Positions 36,372 to 44,460 of a stretch of 64,000 nt of DNA are shown here, one piece after another (positions within the stretch are counted from its first letter, which is position 1; every line of letters starts with the position of its first letter). The DNA comes from Blautia wexlerae DSM 19850. GTDB lineage: Bacteria > Bacillota > Clostridia > Lachnospirales > Lachnospiraceae. The notes beneath the pieces were generated by a model. It saw nothing but the letters and a program-made list of their open reading frames with translations. It was not told where the DNA came from and ran no database searches. Made by a program: the position numbers and the translations under genes. The DNA lies in the NCBI RefSeq assembly GCF_025148125.1, contig NZ_CP102267.1:1114001-1178000 (forward strand). The letters are read 5' to 3'.

Positions 36372-37034
36372 ATGGACAGGCAGGATTACGTAATTGAAGT
36401 ATCTCATGTAAGTAAAAGCTTCAAAGATAACAAAGTTTTAAAGGATGTTTCACTTTTATGTGAAAGTGGCAAAATTTATGGTCTTGTAGGGCACAACGGT
36501 TCTGGAAAGACTGTTTTGTTTAAGTCTATCTGCGGTTTTCTTTCCTGTGATGAGGGAACGATAACTGTCAATGGTAAAGTGATGGGGAAAGATAAGGATA
36601 TGCTGACCGATGCGGGGATCATTATTGAGGATCCGGGTTTTTTGCGGACCTGGAGTGGCTATCATAATCTGGAATTTCTTTATACTTTGCGAAACAAAAA
36701 GAATAAAGATTATCTCTGCTCTGTTCTGAGAAAGGTTGGTTTGGATCCTGCATTGAAGCGTCCGGTTGGAAAATATTCACTGGGTATGCGTCAGAGACTT
36801 GCTCTTGCACAGGCCATCATGGAAGATCCGGGAATTTTGATTTTGGATGAACCTATGAATGGTCTGGACAAAAACGGGGTAAGAGAAATCAGGGAGCTTC
36901 TGTTAAAAATGAAAGAAGAAAATAAACTGATTATCCTGGCTAGCCATAACCGGGAGGATATAGAGGTTCTTTGCGACGAGGTATATGAGATGGAGGGAGG
37001 TGTGATCAGTAAAGTAAAAGATGAAACAAATTAA
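36372..37034 (+). CDS. ABC transporter ATP-binding protein
   Basis: 220 residues. Walker A is GHNGSGKTVLF near 40-50, the Q-loop is replaced around GIIIEDPGFL, signature YSLGMRQRLALA, Walker B GILILDEPMNGLD, and H-loop ILASHN. Start 36372 (MDRQDYVIEV) has GGAGTG upstream; ATG at 36363 is an alternative. It energises the two preceding permeases. Confidence 0.92.
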   Translation: MDRQDYVIEVSHVSKSFKDNKVLKDVSLLCESGKIYGLVGHNGSGKTVLFKSICGFLSCDEGTITVNGKVMGKDKDMLTDAGIIIEDPGFLRTWSGYHNLEFLYTLRNKKNKDYLCSVLRKVGLDPALKRPVGKYSLGMRQRLALAQAIMEDPGILILDEPMNGLDKNGVREIRELLLKMKEENKLIILASHNREDIEVLCDEVYEMEGGVISKVKDETN

Positions 37035-37077
37035 AAGTTAAAGATGGCAGCAAAAATGCAGAGAAAAGGAGAAGATT

Positions 37078-37458
37078 ATGATGAAGATGAACAGAAAAAA
37101 ATGGTTATGTGGAGTAGCAGCATGTTTATGTTTGACAGGAAGCACTGTTCCGGTATTTGCAGATACAGTTACATTTAACATTACTATACCGGGTGATATT
37201 ATTTCTAAAAGATCGGTGAAAGCTGATGATGAGCAGAAGTTTTATGTGACAGGTACTAAGTTCAGTAGTTCAGGAAAATTATATTGTAAATCCAGTAGAC
37301 TGCATGCGACAACAACATCTAATACTGCAACGATTTCAAAAAATACTCCAAGTGCAAGTGCTTCCTATACGAGCTACGCGCTGCCCAGGTACGAATATTT
37401 TATGCATTGTACAGCAAGTGTAGGCAGTTTACATGTAGAAGGACGTTATACACCGTGA
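37078..37458 (+). CDS. Small secreted protein, paralogue 2 (unknown family)
   Basis: 126 residues, signal peptide ending VPVFA (near 29), mature part about 97 residues. It is the duplicate of the protein at 32824; roughly 40 percent of positions look identical by eye, highest in the signal peptide, FYVTGT.F and the GRYTP end. It has three Cys in the mature part against one in the first paralogue. AAAGGAG lies 6 nt before the ATG. Function unknown. Confidence 0.8.
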   Translation: MMKMNRKKWLCGVAACLCLTGSTVPVFADTVTFNITIPGDIISKRSVKADDEQKFYVTGTKFSSSGKLYCKSSRLHATTTSNTATISKNTPSASASYTSYALPRYEYFMHCTASVGSLHVEGRYTP

Positions 37459-37479
37459 TTTGTAAGTGAGAGCAGAAAA

Positions 37480-38517
37480 ATGAGAAAAGACATAATGATT
37501 TCAGGTATATGTGCGTTATCGCTTATTATGCTGACTCAAAATGCGTATGCGCAGACGTATGAAAAGGAATCCGAATCCGGTAAAGTTAGGTTTCAGTGTG
37601 AGTTAGAAGTTCCGGAGAATTGGAACGGAAAAGAGATTCCCAAATTTATTTTGGAAAGTGTGCATTTTGTGGATAGTGAAAAGACATATGCAAATTTTGT
37701 AGAAGGAAAAGAAATTCTCGAGCATTATAATACTCCTGCTAGTGATCTATATCCGGAAGAAAACTATTATGTTTTAGCGGATGGTACAAATGTAGGGATT
37801 GGAATGGAGTTTGGAGTATCAACGGAAAAATCGGCTTATTATGCTCAAATAGGGGTGACTAATACGGAGAATATGGAGAAGTTTACTTCTGCGACAGAAT
37901 CTATTGTAAACGATCAGGATGCTGTACAAAAAGTAAAAGAAACTCTTGAAAATGCCGGATATGCAGTAGAAAATTTAGTTTTTCAGACTTCTTCTTTGAG
38001 CGCGGATATACTTCGGGAAATTGAAAACCAATATGTTGCTGAAGGATTGCTGGAAGAGAGTAAACGAAAGCCTGAGTGGACAAACGAGGATGATGTATGT
38101 ATCGTATATGCAAGGCAGACAGTAAGTGGGATTCCTGTGTATCCTGAATTATCGGTTATGGCACAGGCGCTTGCATATGATACGCCAGAGTCCAGTCCAG
38201 TGGTTGCTGTTTGTTCTACACGGGGGATAGAAAGCCTGCGTGTGTATGGTCTTTATGATTTCCAGGAAGATGGGGAAAATGTACCGTTAAAAGGTTTTGA
38301 CGAAATCGCAGCAACGGTAGAAACAAAGTATGAAAACTTATTAGATGAATCTACTTATACAGTGACTCGGGCAAAATTTTATGAGCGTGCATACATAAAT
38401 GAAGATCAGCAATATACGGCAGAACCAATCTGGTATTTGGAGATAAATGATAATAATTCTCAAAAATACGTCATGCTGGTTAATGCTGAAACAGGTAAAG
38501 AGATATATTTAATGTAG
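37480..38517 (+). CDS. Secreted protein, paralogue 2 (unknown family)
   Basis: 345 residues, duplicate of the lipoprotein at 33291, but with a plain signal peptide (cut near AYAQT, residue 25) and no lipobox Cys, so probably released rather than anchored. It keeps the CELEVPEN, AYDTP, STRGIE, TRAKFYER and PIWYLEI...NAETGKEIYLM blocks. The anchored/free difference between paralogues may matter for function. Confidence 0.8.
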   Translation: MRKDIMISGICALSLIMLTQNAYAQTYEKESESGKVRFQCELEVPENWNGKEIPKFILESVHFVDSEKTYANFVEGKEILEHYNTPASDLYPEENYYVLADGTNVGIGMEFGVSTEKSAYYAQIGVTNTENMEKFTSATESIVNDQDAVQKVKETLENAGYAVENLVFQTSSLSADILREIENQYVAEGLLEESKRKPEWTNEDDVCIVYARQTVSGIPVYPELSVMAQALAYDTPESSPVVAVCSTRGIESLRVYGLYDFQEDGENVPLKGFDEIAATVETKYENLLDESTYTVTRAKFYERAYINEDQQYTAEPIWYLEINDNNSQKYVMLVNAETGKEIYLM

Positions 38518-38560
38518 GGTTAATATGATTAAAGAGAGAGATTCTGTAGGAGAAAATTGA

Positions 38561-39133
38561 ATGATAGGTGAGTGGAGCAGGAAAATATCAAACCAAATAT
38601 GTGAAAATCAGAACGAAAAGGAAATTATTCAATATGGTTTAAATCAGCTTTTTTGGATACTATTAAATTTTTTTGCAATTGCAATATCAGGTGTTTTGTG
38701 GCACGAATTTTGTTTTAGTATCTTGGTCTTTTTGGAAATATATTTTTTGCGCCCGTATGCGGGCGGTTATCATGCTGATACAGAAATAAAATGCTGTATG
38801 ATTTCTGTAGGAATCGTGAATATTGCAATGCTAGTAAGAAAAATCAACGTGATTTCGTTGGATTGTATGTTTGTTATTTATTTATGCTTCATTTGTGTAA
38901 TTGTTCTGTTTTCTCCTGTAGATAATCCGATACATCCATTGTCAAAAGTCGATAGTAGGTTCTATGCAAAAAGATCGAGGCAATTAATTTTGGGGTACAG
39001 CTTCTTGCTTGTAATAAGTATAGCTCTGCGAATTATGGTTTTAAGAGATTCAATTATATACACAGTTTTGATAGTAGGAATATCTGCATTGGCAGGAAAA
39101 TGGAAGTACAGGAAGCGAGTATTCGTTTTGTGA
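38561..39133 (+). CDS. agrB: AgrB-like peptide-processing membrane protease
   Basis: 190 residues with several membrane helices and the AgrB signature RPYAGGYHADTEIKCCM: His71 and Cys78, the same 7-residue spacing as the catalytic pair of staphylococcal AgrB. It should cleave and cyclise AgrD. GTAGGAG precedes the ATG. It closes the operon that agrD opens, just before a terminator. Confidence 0.92.
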   Translation: MIGEWSRKISNQICENQNEKEIIQYGLNQLFWILLNFFAIAISGVLWHEFCFSILVFLEIYFLRPYAGGYHADTEIKCCMISVGIVNIAMLVRKINVISLDCMFVIYLCFICVIVLFSPVDNPIHPLSKVDSRFYAKRSRQLILGYSFLLVISIALRIMVLRDSIIYTVLIVGISALAGKWKYRKRVFVL

Positions 39134-39148
39134 AAAATATAAATTAAA

Positions 39149-39185
39149 AACGTCCAGTAGGTTTGACCTATGAGGACGTTTTTTT
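39149..39185 (+). terminator. Terminator of the agrD-agrB operon
   Basis: AACGTCC...GGACGTT stem with an inner TAGGT/ACCTA, followed by seven T. Confidence 0.85.
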
Positions 39186-39304
39186 ATGTCATTTTTAAGA
39201 AATTTTCTTTCAGATTCGAACAAAACGCATTGTTCAAACGGGATAAGAGTGAAAGGGAAAAAGACCTTTGCTCATATCTCATGGTCGGGGAGGAGGTGAA
39301 CTCT

Positions 39305-39757
39305 ATGGAGCAATCTTCTTCCTATGATGAAAAAACGGTAATGCACCAGTTTGATCGAAAATGTAAATTGGCATTAAAGGGCGAAATAGTGGATTATGAA
39401 AGACATTTAGCCTATCTTAGAAAACATGAAACTTTGTTTTCAGAATTATCCGAACAAGAGATGGAGAGCCTTTCTATATTTGATGAATATGAATTGGAAA
39501 AAAGCTATTTTCGGGCAGGCGGTTATGATGTGGAGGTAAAAAATGCTCTATTGGCAGAAGCATTAACTGCACTGACAGAGAGAAAAAGGGACATTATTCT
39601 TTTGTCATACTTTGTGGAAATGAATGATGCGGATATAGCAAGAAAACTGAACCTTGTCAGAAGTACGGTACATGAGCATCGTACACGATCGCTTGAAATA
39701 CTAAAGATTATGCTGGAGGAAAATGCAGATGAAAACGGAAGAAAAAAGTGTAAATAA
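39305..39757 (+). CDS. Sigma-70 region 4-like protein of an integrative element
   Basis: 150 residues. The C-terminal region TALTERKRDIILLSYFVEMN followed by DADIARKLNLVRSTVHEHRT is a sigma-70 region 4 helix-turn-helix; no region 2 is present. GGGGAGGAGGTG lies 8 nt before ATG 39305, which is chosen over an ATG at 39170. The pairing with the next small HTH gene is a hallmark of Tn916-like conjugative elements. Confidence 0.8.
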   Translation: MEQSSSYDEKTVMHQFDRKCKLALKGEIVDYERHLAYLRKHETLFSELSEQEMESLSIFDEYELEKSYFRAGGYDVEVKNALLAEALTALTERKRDIILLSYFVEMNDADIARKLNLVRSTVHEHRTRSLEILKIMLEENADENGRKKCK

Positions 39758-39950
39758 TAAAAAATTGATACCGTTTTGGGTAATCGAAAGAGCATTGGAG
39801 GGTGACATTCAGGCGATAAATAAAATTCTGAAACATGTGGAGACAATCTGCCTCTTGAGCAACCGAAAAGCAGACTCTCATATAAAGCTTTCCCTTGATA
39901 TGGACGAGTATTACGACATCATGGATAAGGAAAAAGCGGAAAAGAAATAA
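39729..39950 (+). CDS. Small helix-turn-helix protein of an integrative element
   Basis: 73 residues (FWVIERALEGDIQAINKILK, then IKLSLDMDEYYDIM) of the type that follows the sigma-like gene on Tn916-like elements. It overlaps that gene; ATG 39729 has GGAGGA 8 nt upstream. Probably regulates transfer genes, most of which are missing here. Confidence 0.75.
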   Translation: MKTEEKSVNNKKLIPFWVIERALEGDIQAINKILKHVETICLLSNRKADSHIKLSLDMDEYYDIMDKEKAEKK

Positions 39951-39975
39951 CTTCATAATATACCGAACTTAAGCG

Positions 39976-40015
39976 ATAAGCTGCTGATGCGAAAGCATTT
40001 GCAGCTTATTTTTTT
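39976..40015 (+). terminator. Rho-independent terminator
   Basis: ATAAGCTGC (39976-39984) / GCAGCTTAT (40001-40009) then seven T. Confidence 0.8.
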
Positions 40016-40105
40016 CGCTGGAGGGAGGTGGTGCCATTGGGCTGAATGAATTAGAGACAGAGTTACAAGCAATCAATGACAAATTATGAAAAGGAGATTT
40101 CGATT

Positions 40106-40426
40106 ATGGCAAAGAAAAGAAGTATTAAGGTTATCAGCCAGAGCGGGCATAACTATAAGGCAACGCCGACAATCATGTTGAAGGGGCAGTGGCTTAAGAA
40201 GTTAGGTTTTGATATCGGAGATTATGTTTCTATCACTTGTGAGAATGGTAAGCTTGTTATTACACCGGATGCGGAGAGAGCTGCTATTGCAGAAGCCGAA
40301 GCGGATTTTATGGAAAGAGAAATAGAATCATTAAAGAAAAAGTTCGAGGTAGAAAAGGCGAAACTTCATGCTCAGTTTGTAGCGGAGCAGGGTGCCGGAT
40401 ATGCAACTGTTGATGTAACAGATTAA
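40106..40426 (+). CDS. SymE-like protein (type I toxin family)
   Basis: 106 residues. The N-terminal half (SIKVISQSGHNYKATPTIML, KGQWLKKLGFDIGDYVSI) matches the SymE/AbrB-like swapped-hairpin fold; the C-terminal half is a charged helix. SymE of E. coli is an SOS-induced RNA- or DNA-associated toxin controlled by antisense RNA. No antisense RNA is evident here, so toxin activity is uncertain. AAAAGGAG precedes the ATG. Confidence 0.7.
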   Translation: MAKKRSIKVISQSGHNYKATPTIMLKGQWLKKLGFDIGDYVSITCENGKLVITPDAERAAIAEAEADFMEREIESLKKKFEVEKAKLHAQFVAEQGAGYATVDVTD

Positions 40427-40437
40427 GGAGGCACTTA

Positions 40438-40722
40438 TTGTTCAAGAAAGAAGATATAGAATCAATTGATAGAAAGTATTTTACAGTTATAGTTGCGAAT
40501 GAATATGATATTACTCTTGTTTCGAACAATACGCATCATGTCTGGTATATACATAATGTTGAACTTCCTGATAGGGAATTGTGTATAGTCTTTCATAAGC
40601 ATAAAGCTTCTCATCCATATCACAACCACTCATGGTGTGGTACCTTAAAAAAAGCAATAAAGGATATCAAATCGCACGATCAATTTCAGTTAAATGGCAG
40701 AAGACCTGTTCATAGACATTAA
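40438..40722 (+). CDS. Hypothetical protein, TTG start
   Basis: 94 residues starting at TTG 40438 with TAAGGAGG at 8 nt; there is no nearby ATG in frame. It follows the SymE-like gene by 11 nt and shares its terminator. It has a His-rich stretch (HKHKASHPYHNHSWCG). I do not recognise a family. Confidence 0.6.
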   Translation: MFKKEDIESIDRKYFTVIVANEYDITLVSNNTHHVWYIHNVELPDRELCIVFHKHKASHPYHNHSWCGTLKKAIKDIKSHDQFQLNGRRPVHRH

Positions 40723-40765
40723 AAACGAGAGCGGTAGCACAGATATAGTGTTACCGCTCTCTTGG
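40722..40765. terminator. Bidirectional terminator
   Basis: GAGAGCGGTAGCAC (40727-40740) / GTGTTACCGCTCTC (40748-40761), with A run on the left and T-rich right, between convergent genes. Confidence 0.8.
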
Positions 40766-40767
40766 TA

Positions 40768-41295
40768 CTACTTACGGTTTTTCTTGTGATGACGAAGCTT
40801 GAGGTAATCACAAACGGCATCATGTGCGTTATTGATTTCCTGTCTGCCACGACTTGACTTAAGGCCGATGGTAATGCAGATATCGTCAATTGACATTCCG
40901 CTTAAGCTGAGACGGATAATCTGTCCGTAGCGAGGGTTGGTCTTATCGAAGTGAGCCAACATCTGAAGTTTGAGTTCGTCCTCAGTGGGTTCTGGGTCAA
41001 TCTTTTCAAGAACCTGGTCTTCTACAGAAGGAGTGCTGGTGTCTTCGATATCAAAACCGTCTCCCTCATATTCATAATCTAACGAAATGATTTCTACACG
41101 GTGGGTGTTACGACGTTCAAGCAGTCCCTTATTTTGGCATCCCTTGCACTTGCGGGTGTAAGGGCAGAGCTTGTCCGTACCATCTGCATTCTTAACGATG
41201 ACGCAGCGACCCTCACGTCCGGCTTCAAGTTCTTTGTTAAGCTTGTCCCAAAATTCCTGCATGTATGACGCAAAGTAACCTTCACTAATTGCCAT
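40768..41295 (-). CDS. Sigma-like/HTH protein with cysteine cluster
   Basis: 175 residues. There is a Cys cluster CPYTRKCKGCQNKG near 44-57 and a C-terminal HTH resembling sigma region 4 (YGQIIRLSLSGMSIDDICIT followed by IGLKSSRGRQEI). The start MAISEGYF has no strong Shine-Dalgarno and lies just beside the IS630 copy, so its upstream signals may have been displaced. Role unknown, probably element gene regulation. Confidence 0.6.
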   Translation of the reverse strand: MAISEGYFASYMQEFWDKLNKELEAGREGRCVIVKNADGTDKLCPYTRKCKGCQNKGLLERRNTHRVEIISLDYEYEGDGFDIEDTSTPSVEDQVLEKIDPEPTEDELKLQMLAHFDKTNPRYGQIIRLSLSGMSIDDICITIGLKSSRGRQEINNAHDAVCDYLKLRHHKKNRK

Positions 41296-41310
41296 AAAGC
41301 CTACTACTGC

Positions 41311-42517
41311 ATCCGGTTAGTTTCTAAACTATAACCGGATACAACCTGGCCAATTTAATTCGTGCATCCTGCGTCTTAAACTGCCAGTTGATTTTTGCAC
41401 ATTCTGCATTACGCCTGATAGTCCATGTACGAACCTGTTGTTTAAAGCTTTCCAAATCTGGCAGTGGCTTCCCCAGGGCCTGGCGGCTCATGATGCCGAT
41501 TTCTATCTCTGCCATGTCCAGCCAGCTACCATGTTTTGGCGTGTAATGCCATTCAAAGCGTTCTGCAAGCCTGCGTGCTTCTTCCGGTGGGAAAGCCTTA
41601 TATAATGAAGCTGGAGAATGGGTATTTAGATTGTCGGTAACAAGAACTATTTTTTCCGTCCGTGGGTACAGGGTGTCGGAAGTATACCGGAGAATTTCTG
41701 CAAAATCCAATGCTGTGCGGGTCTGTGTTACAACCGTTTCCCTCCTGCCTGCCAGGGGTTCAGAAATCATGAAGACATCTGCAACACCGTTGCGGACATA
41801 CACGGAATCTACTTTTTCAGGTGGCCTGGTTCACAGGGAATACGTGTTTTCTTTATGAGCTGTTTGTTCGTTTCATCTATGCAAACGACAGGACGGAGAG
41901 GGTCATACGGGCGCTGATATACCTCAAAGACGTCCTCCATCTTCGCTACGAACTCGGCGTCTGCTTCCGGAATGCACCATTCCTTTACGAGCCACGGCTT
42001 GATTTCATTTTTTTCATAACCTCGCAGACGGTACTGTCCGTAATGTAATCGACCACTTCCAGGCGGATCAGTTCATCCGCGATTGCCTGCATAGTCCGGC
42101 CGTGAGGCTCCTTCCGGCGGTTCCGAACAGGCTATGGCACATATCCGGGCCTCCACATCGCCCGTCACCTTGCGACGGCGGTTTTCTTGTACCTTCCGCC
42201 CAAGGGCTGCCTCCATCCCTCCCATGACAAACCGTTGCGCAATACCTGCAATGGTGGAACGGGCGGCTCCATACGCATCTTTGATGCGGTCATATGTCCA
42301 TGCCTTGTTTTCAGGCTTTTGGTCCAACTTTAGCAGTATCTGTGCATGCTTTATGCGGTAGCCCTTTCCGCCTTTTTGTATTATTGCTTTCAGCTCCTGT
42401 ATTTCATCGTTTGTCAGCGTGACAATGTAGCGTGGCATATCTGCGTCCTCCAATACCGTTTTTGATGGAGTATAGCAAATTTTTTCAGTACTGTAAAGTA
42501 TTGTTACTAACCGGATA
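41311..42517 (-). mobile_element. Degraded IS630-family element
   Basis: About 1.2 kb with inverted ends ATCCGGTTAG (41311-41320) and CTAACCGGATA (42507-42517), the normal IS630 length. It interrupts the gene ending at 42485-42709. The transposase gene is broken by several frameshifts, so this copy should not move on its own. Confidence 0.8.
41324..42453 (-). pseudogene. IS630-family transposase, frameshifted
   Basis: Pieces in order on the reverse strand: HTH part 42453-42073 (YDRIKDAYGAARSTIAGIAQ); a middle part (TMQAIADELIRLEVVDYITD, then VCIDETNK with the first catalytic Asp); and the C-terminal part 41803-41324 (LVTDNLNTH with the second Asp, HYTPKHGSWLDMAEIEIG with the Glu). At least three frame changes separate them: near 42100, in an A run near 42010, and near 41825. 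All DDE residues can be found but never in one frame. Confidence 0.85.
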
Positions 42518-42709
42518 CAGCACTACTACAATTTTGAATTCTCCGAGGTGAAAAGTCGTGAAATTATCATAGATGTATTCACCTGGCATGAGATTCATGT
42601 CTTCTTTTTTGAATGGAACCAATACCTTTCCTTCTTCTACTGGCTTGCCATCAAAACTCTTTTTGTCACTGTACTTCTGTGTGTTGCTGTAATTTGCAAT
42701 TCTTCCCAT
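42485..42709 (-). pseudogene. Small hypothetical gene truncated by IS630
   Basis: 74 codons from ATG 42709 (MGRIANYSNTQKYS), with GGAGG upstream. The native sequence runs through EFKIVVVL and then enters the IS630 end (YPVSNNTLQY is IS-derived). Unknown function; probably an element-borne gene. The rest of the gap 42710-43020 shows only a doubtful 49-codon reverse ORF (42786-42637). Confidence 0.55.
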
Positions 42710-43020
42710 AGGATTTTCCTCCATTGATTTGCGTTGGAGGAAACCTCACGGGAAATATTCTTTTGTCCTATCAGTCGACCGTTCATAGGGTTCCTCCTAT
42801 AATCCGGTCAGCTGCTCTTCTTAGGGCTGACGTTTACGAGTTGCTTCATTCTTCTGACGGAAGAGCCTTCACCTTGGCCACGGTGGTAGCAATCAGTCGA
42901 ATGAAGAGCGTATTTGTAATGCACCTCAGCTCTTGGCGCAAGATTATTTGTATGTTTACATTTTAAACCCTATATGTCATACTTTCTATATACCGCACCG
43001 TATGACATTGGAGGTTAAAA

Positions 43021-43268
43021 TGATTACATCAGATATTGGTTTTTGGGTTGACAATTATGTTGGGACCTATCAGATAATAGAATCTGAAGGTAAAAAGTAT
43101 ATAGCTTCAAAGGAGTTTCATCCTGCTAGAAACGGAGAAGCTGAACTAAAGAAGAAACGTCTATTTATGGATCTATTCAAAAATAATGAATACATATTGA
43201 TTCAGCTCGCGAATGTTGATACTAAGGATGAAAATTCTATTGTTACAGAAGTGGATTTATGCAAGTGA
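43021..43268 (+). CDS. Small hypothetical protein
   Basis: 82 residues (MITSDIGFWVDNYVGTYQII), soluble, with TGGAGG 6 nt before the ATG. Its 3' end overlaps the HNH reading frame, so part of its C-terminus may be a junction artefact. No family recognised. Confidence 0.55.
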
Positions 43269-43506
43269 GCGTGGTTACGGTGCCAAGTGGCAACGTGAGA
43301 GAAGGAAGTTTTTAGATAGCAATCCATTCTGTGTGAAATGTTATGAGGAAGGACATCTTACGAAAGCTACAGTCGTGGATCATATCAAACCTCATCGTGG
43401 TGATCAGAAACTCTTCTGGGATCGTGGGAACTGGCAGGCCCTTTGCAAGAGATGCCACGACAGAAAAACTCTGACGGAAGATATTAATCCTGTGTATAGA
43501 TATTAA
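43213..43506 (+). CDS. HNH endonuclease, probably 5'-truncated
   Basis: The core from about 43262 reads YGAKWQRERRKFLDSNPFCV, KCYEEGHLTKATVVDHIKPH and GNWQALCKRCHDRKT: paired CxxC motifs and the H-N-H residues of phage-type HNH nucleases. The residues before YASERG differ from the family N-terminus, and no good ribosome site precedes ATG 43213. The gene is probably fused to upstream DNA and truncated. Confidence 0.65.
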   Translation: MLILRMKILLLQKWIYASERGYGAKWQRERRKFLDSNPFCVKCYEEGHLTKATVVDHIKPHRGDQKLFWDRGNWQALCKRCHDRKTLTEDINPVYRY

Positions 43507-43546
43507 AAAACCTTCGCCGAAGAAGCGAAGGTGAAGGGATGATATA

Positions 43547-44020
43547 TTAAGATGTTAGTTCAGAAGTGAAATTAATAAGAGATGATTCTCTATATAGCGC
43601 TTCTCTGTTAATACGGTTTTTCTTTAACGCTCTTTTAAATCCAGAAAGATACACGGTGAACTCTGAGATAATATTATTGTAGTCAGCAGTTATTTTGTTC
43701 CACTGCCTGTTAGGTATTTTTTGTGTTGTTGGTATTTCTATGTATTTGCTGTCATTAACAATAAGCGCATAGCGATAATCCAATCCAGCATCCGATCGAG
43801 AAGCCGAAGGAACCGAGTGACCGATTCTACCATAAGGGCGCACATCAGCACCTAGATTATTCCTAAGCGGAAGATAATAATCATTTCCATCGTTAGTTAT
43901 TTTTAAACACAAATAGGATCGGTGTGACTGCTTTGCAGTGTTTCCAGGGTCAAGCATTTTTACAAATGATGAATGGTCTTTGAAGTATTGTTCTTTTATA
44001 TAGCAACAAGTGATACTCAT
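43547..44020 (-). CDS. cptN: CptN/ToxN/AbiQ-like type III endoribonuclease toxin
   Basis: 157 residues. Blocks SYLCLKITNDGNDYYLPLRN, YRYALIVND and the helical FTVYLSGFKRALKKNR follow the ToxN/AbiQ/CptN fold. Such toxins cut their own repeat RNA and cellular RNA. GGGAG precedes the ATG. Upstream on the same strand are a terminator, two 48-nt repeats and a consensus promoter, the standard type III layout, which supports the call more than the protein sequence alone. Two repeats of about this length fit the CptIN subtype known from Coprococcus/Eubacterium rectale. Confidence 0.8.
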   Translation of the reverse strand: MSITCCYIKEQYFKDHSSFVKMLDPGNTAKQSHRSYLCLKITNDGNDYYLPLRNNLGADVRPYGRIGHSVPSASRSDAGLDYRYALIVNDSKYIEIPTTQKIPNRQWNKITADYNNIISEFTVYLSGFKRALKKNRINREALYRESSLINFTSELTS

Positions 44021-44036
44021 GATTTATTCTCCCAGT

Positions 44037-44064
44037 AAAAAAGGAGAAGCTGATGTGCTTCTCC
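44037..44064 (-). terminator. Type III antitoxin terminator
   Basis: GGAGAAGC/GCTTCTCC stem with six T on the reverse strand, between antitoxin repeats and toxin start, as expected for read-through control of the toxin. Confidence 0.85.
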
Positions 44065-44073
44065 TTCATCGCT

Positions 44074-44169
44074 AATTTCTTCGGTTTTTTATTAGCCAGG
44101 TGCTTCCGAAAAACCCCTCACAATTTCTTCGGTTTTTTATTAGCCAGGCGATTCCGACAAAAGCCTCAA
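44074..44169 (-). ncRNA. cptI: Type III antitoxin RNA (CptI-like), two 48-nt repeats
   Basis: Two direct repeats with period 48 (44074 and 44122). On the plus strand each reads AATTTCTTCGGTTTTTTATT then AGCCAGGnnnTTCCGA, with a more variable last 12 nt. Transcribed leftward they would be processed by the toxin into about 48-nt inhibitory RNAs. Confidence 0.8.
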
Positions 44170-44194
44170 AAGAAAGCTTTGCTTTCTTGCTTAT

Positions 44195-44223
44195 ATTATA
44201 TGCAAATAATTGTAGATTGTCAA
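44195..44223 (-). promoter_or_regulatory. Promoter of the type III toxin-antitoxin locus
   Basis: On the reverse strand, TTGACA (44223-44218), 17-nt spacer, TATAAT (44200-44195): a perfect consensus promoter driving abundant antitoxin RNA. Confidence 0.9.
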
Positions 44224-44460
44224 TGGAAATTTGTGGTAAACGAAGCCTAACCAAGCAGTGATAGTCGCTATGCATCTTCTCGGATTACGACTCACATCAT
44301 TGCTTGAAACAATAATAACAATAAAAGATGTTGATATCAATAGTAGAACGATACTTTACAAATATAATGGAACTAGGGGCGGTACGAATCTCTGAAATCA
44401 AAACGCTTAAAGACCGGCGCCCCCTCTTCTGTGCAAAATCGCGAAATGAAAAATGATTTT

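Noticed and set aside
40030..40090. A short reading frame ending QAINDKL before the SymE-like gene
   Set aside because: GGAGGGAGG precedes it but no usable start codon is in frame; probably a remnant.
42637..42786. A 49-codon reverse ORF behind AGGAGG
   Set aside because: Good Shine-Dalgarno, but it overlaps the next gene in another frame and has no recognisable sequence; left out for lack of support.
44250..44460. A gene left of the IS1182 copy (60-codon frame at 44373-44555)
   Set aside because: No start signal or similarity; it spans the IS end.
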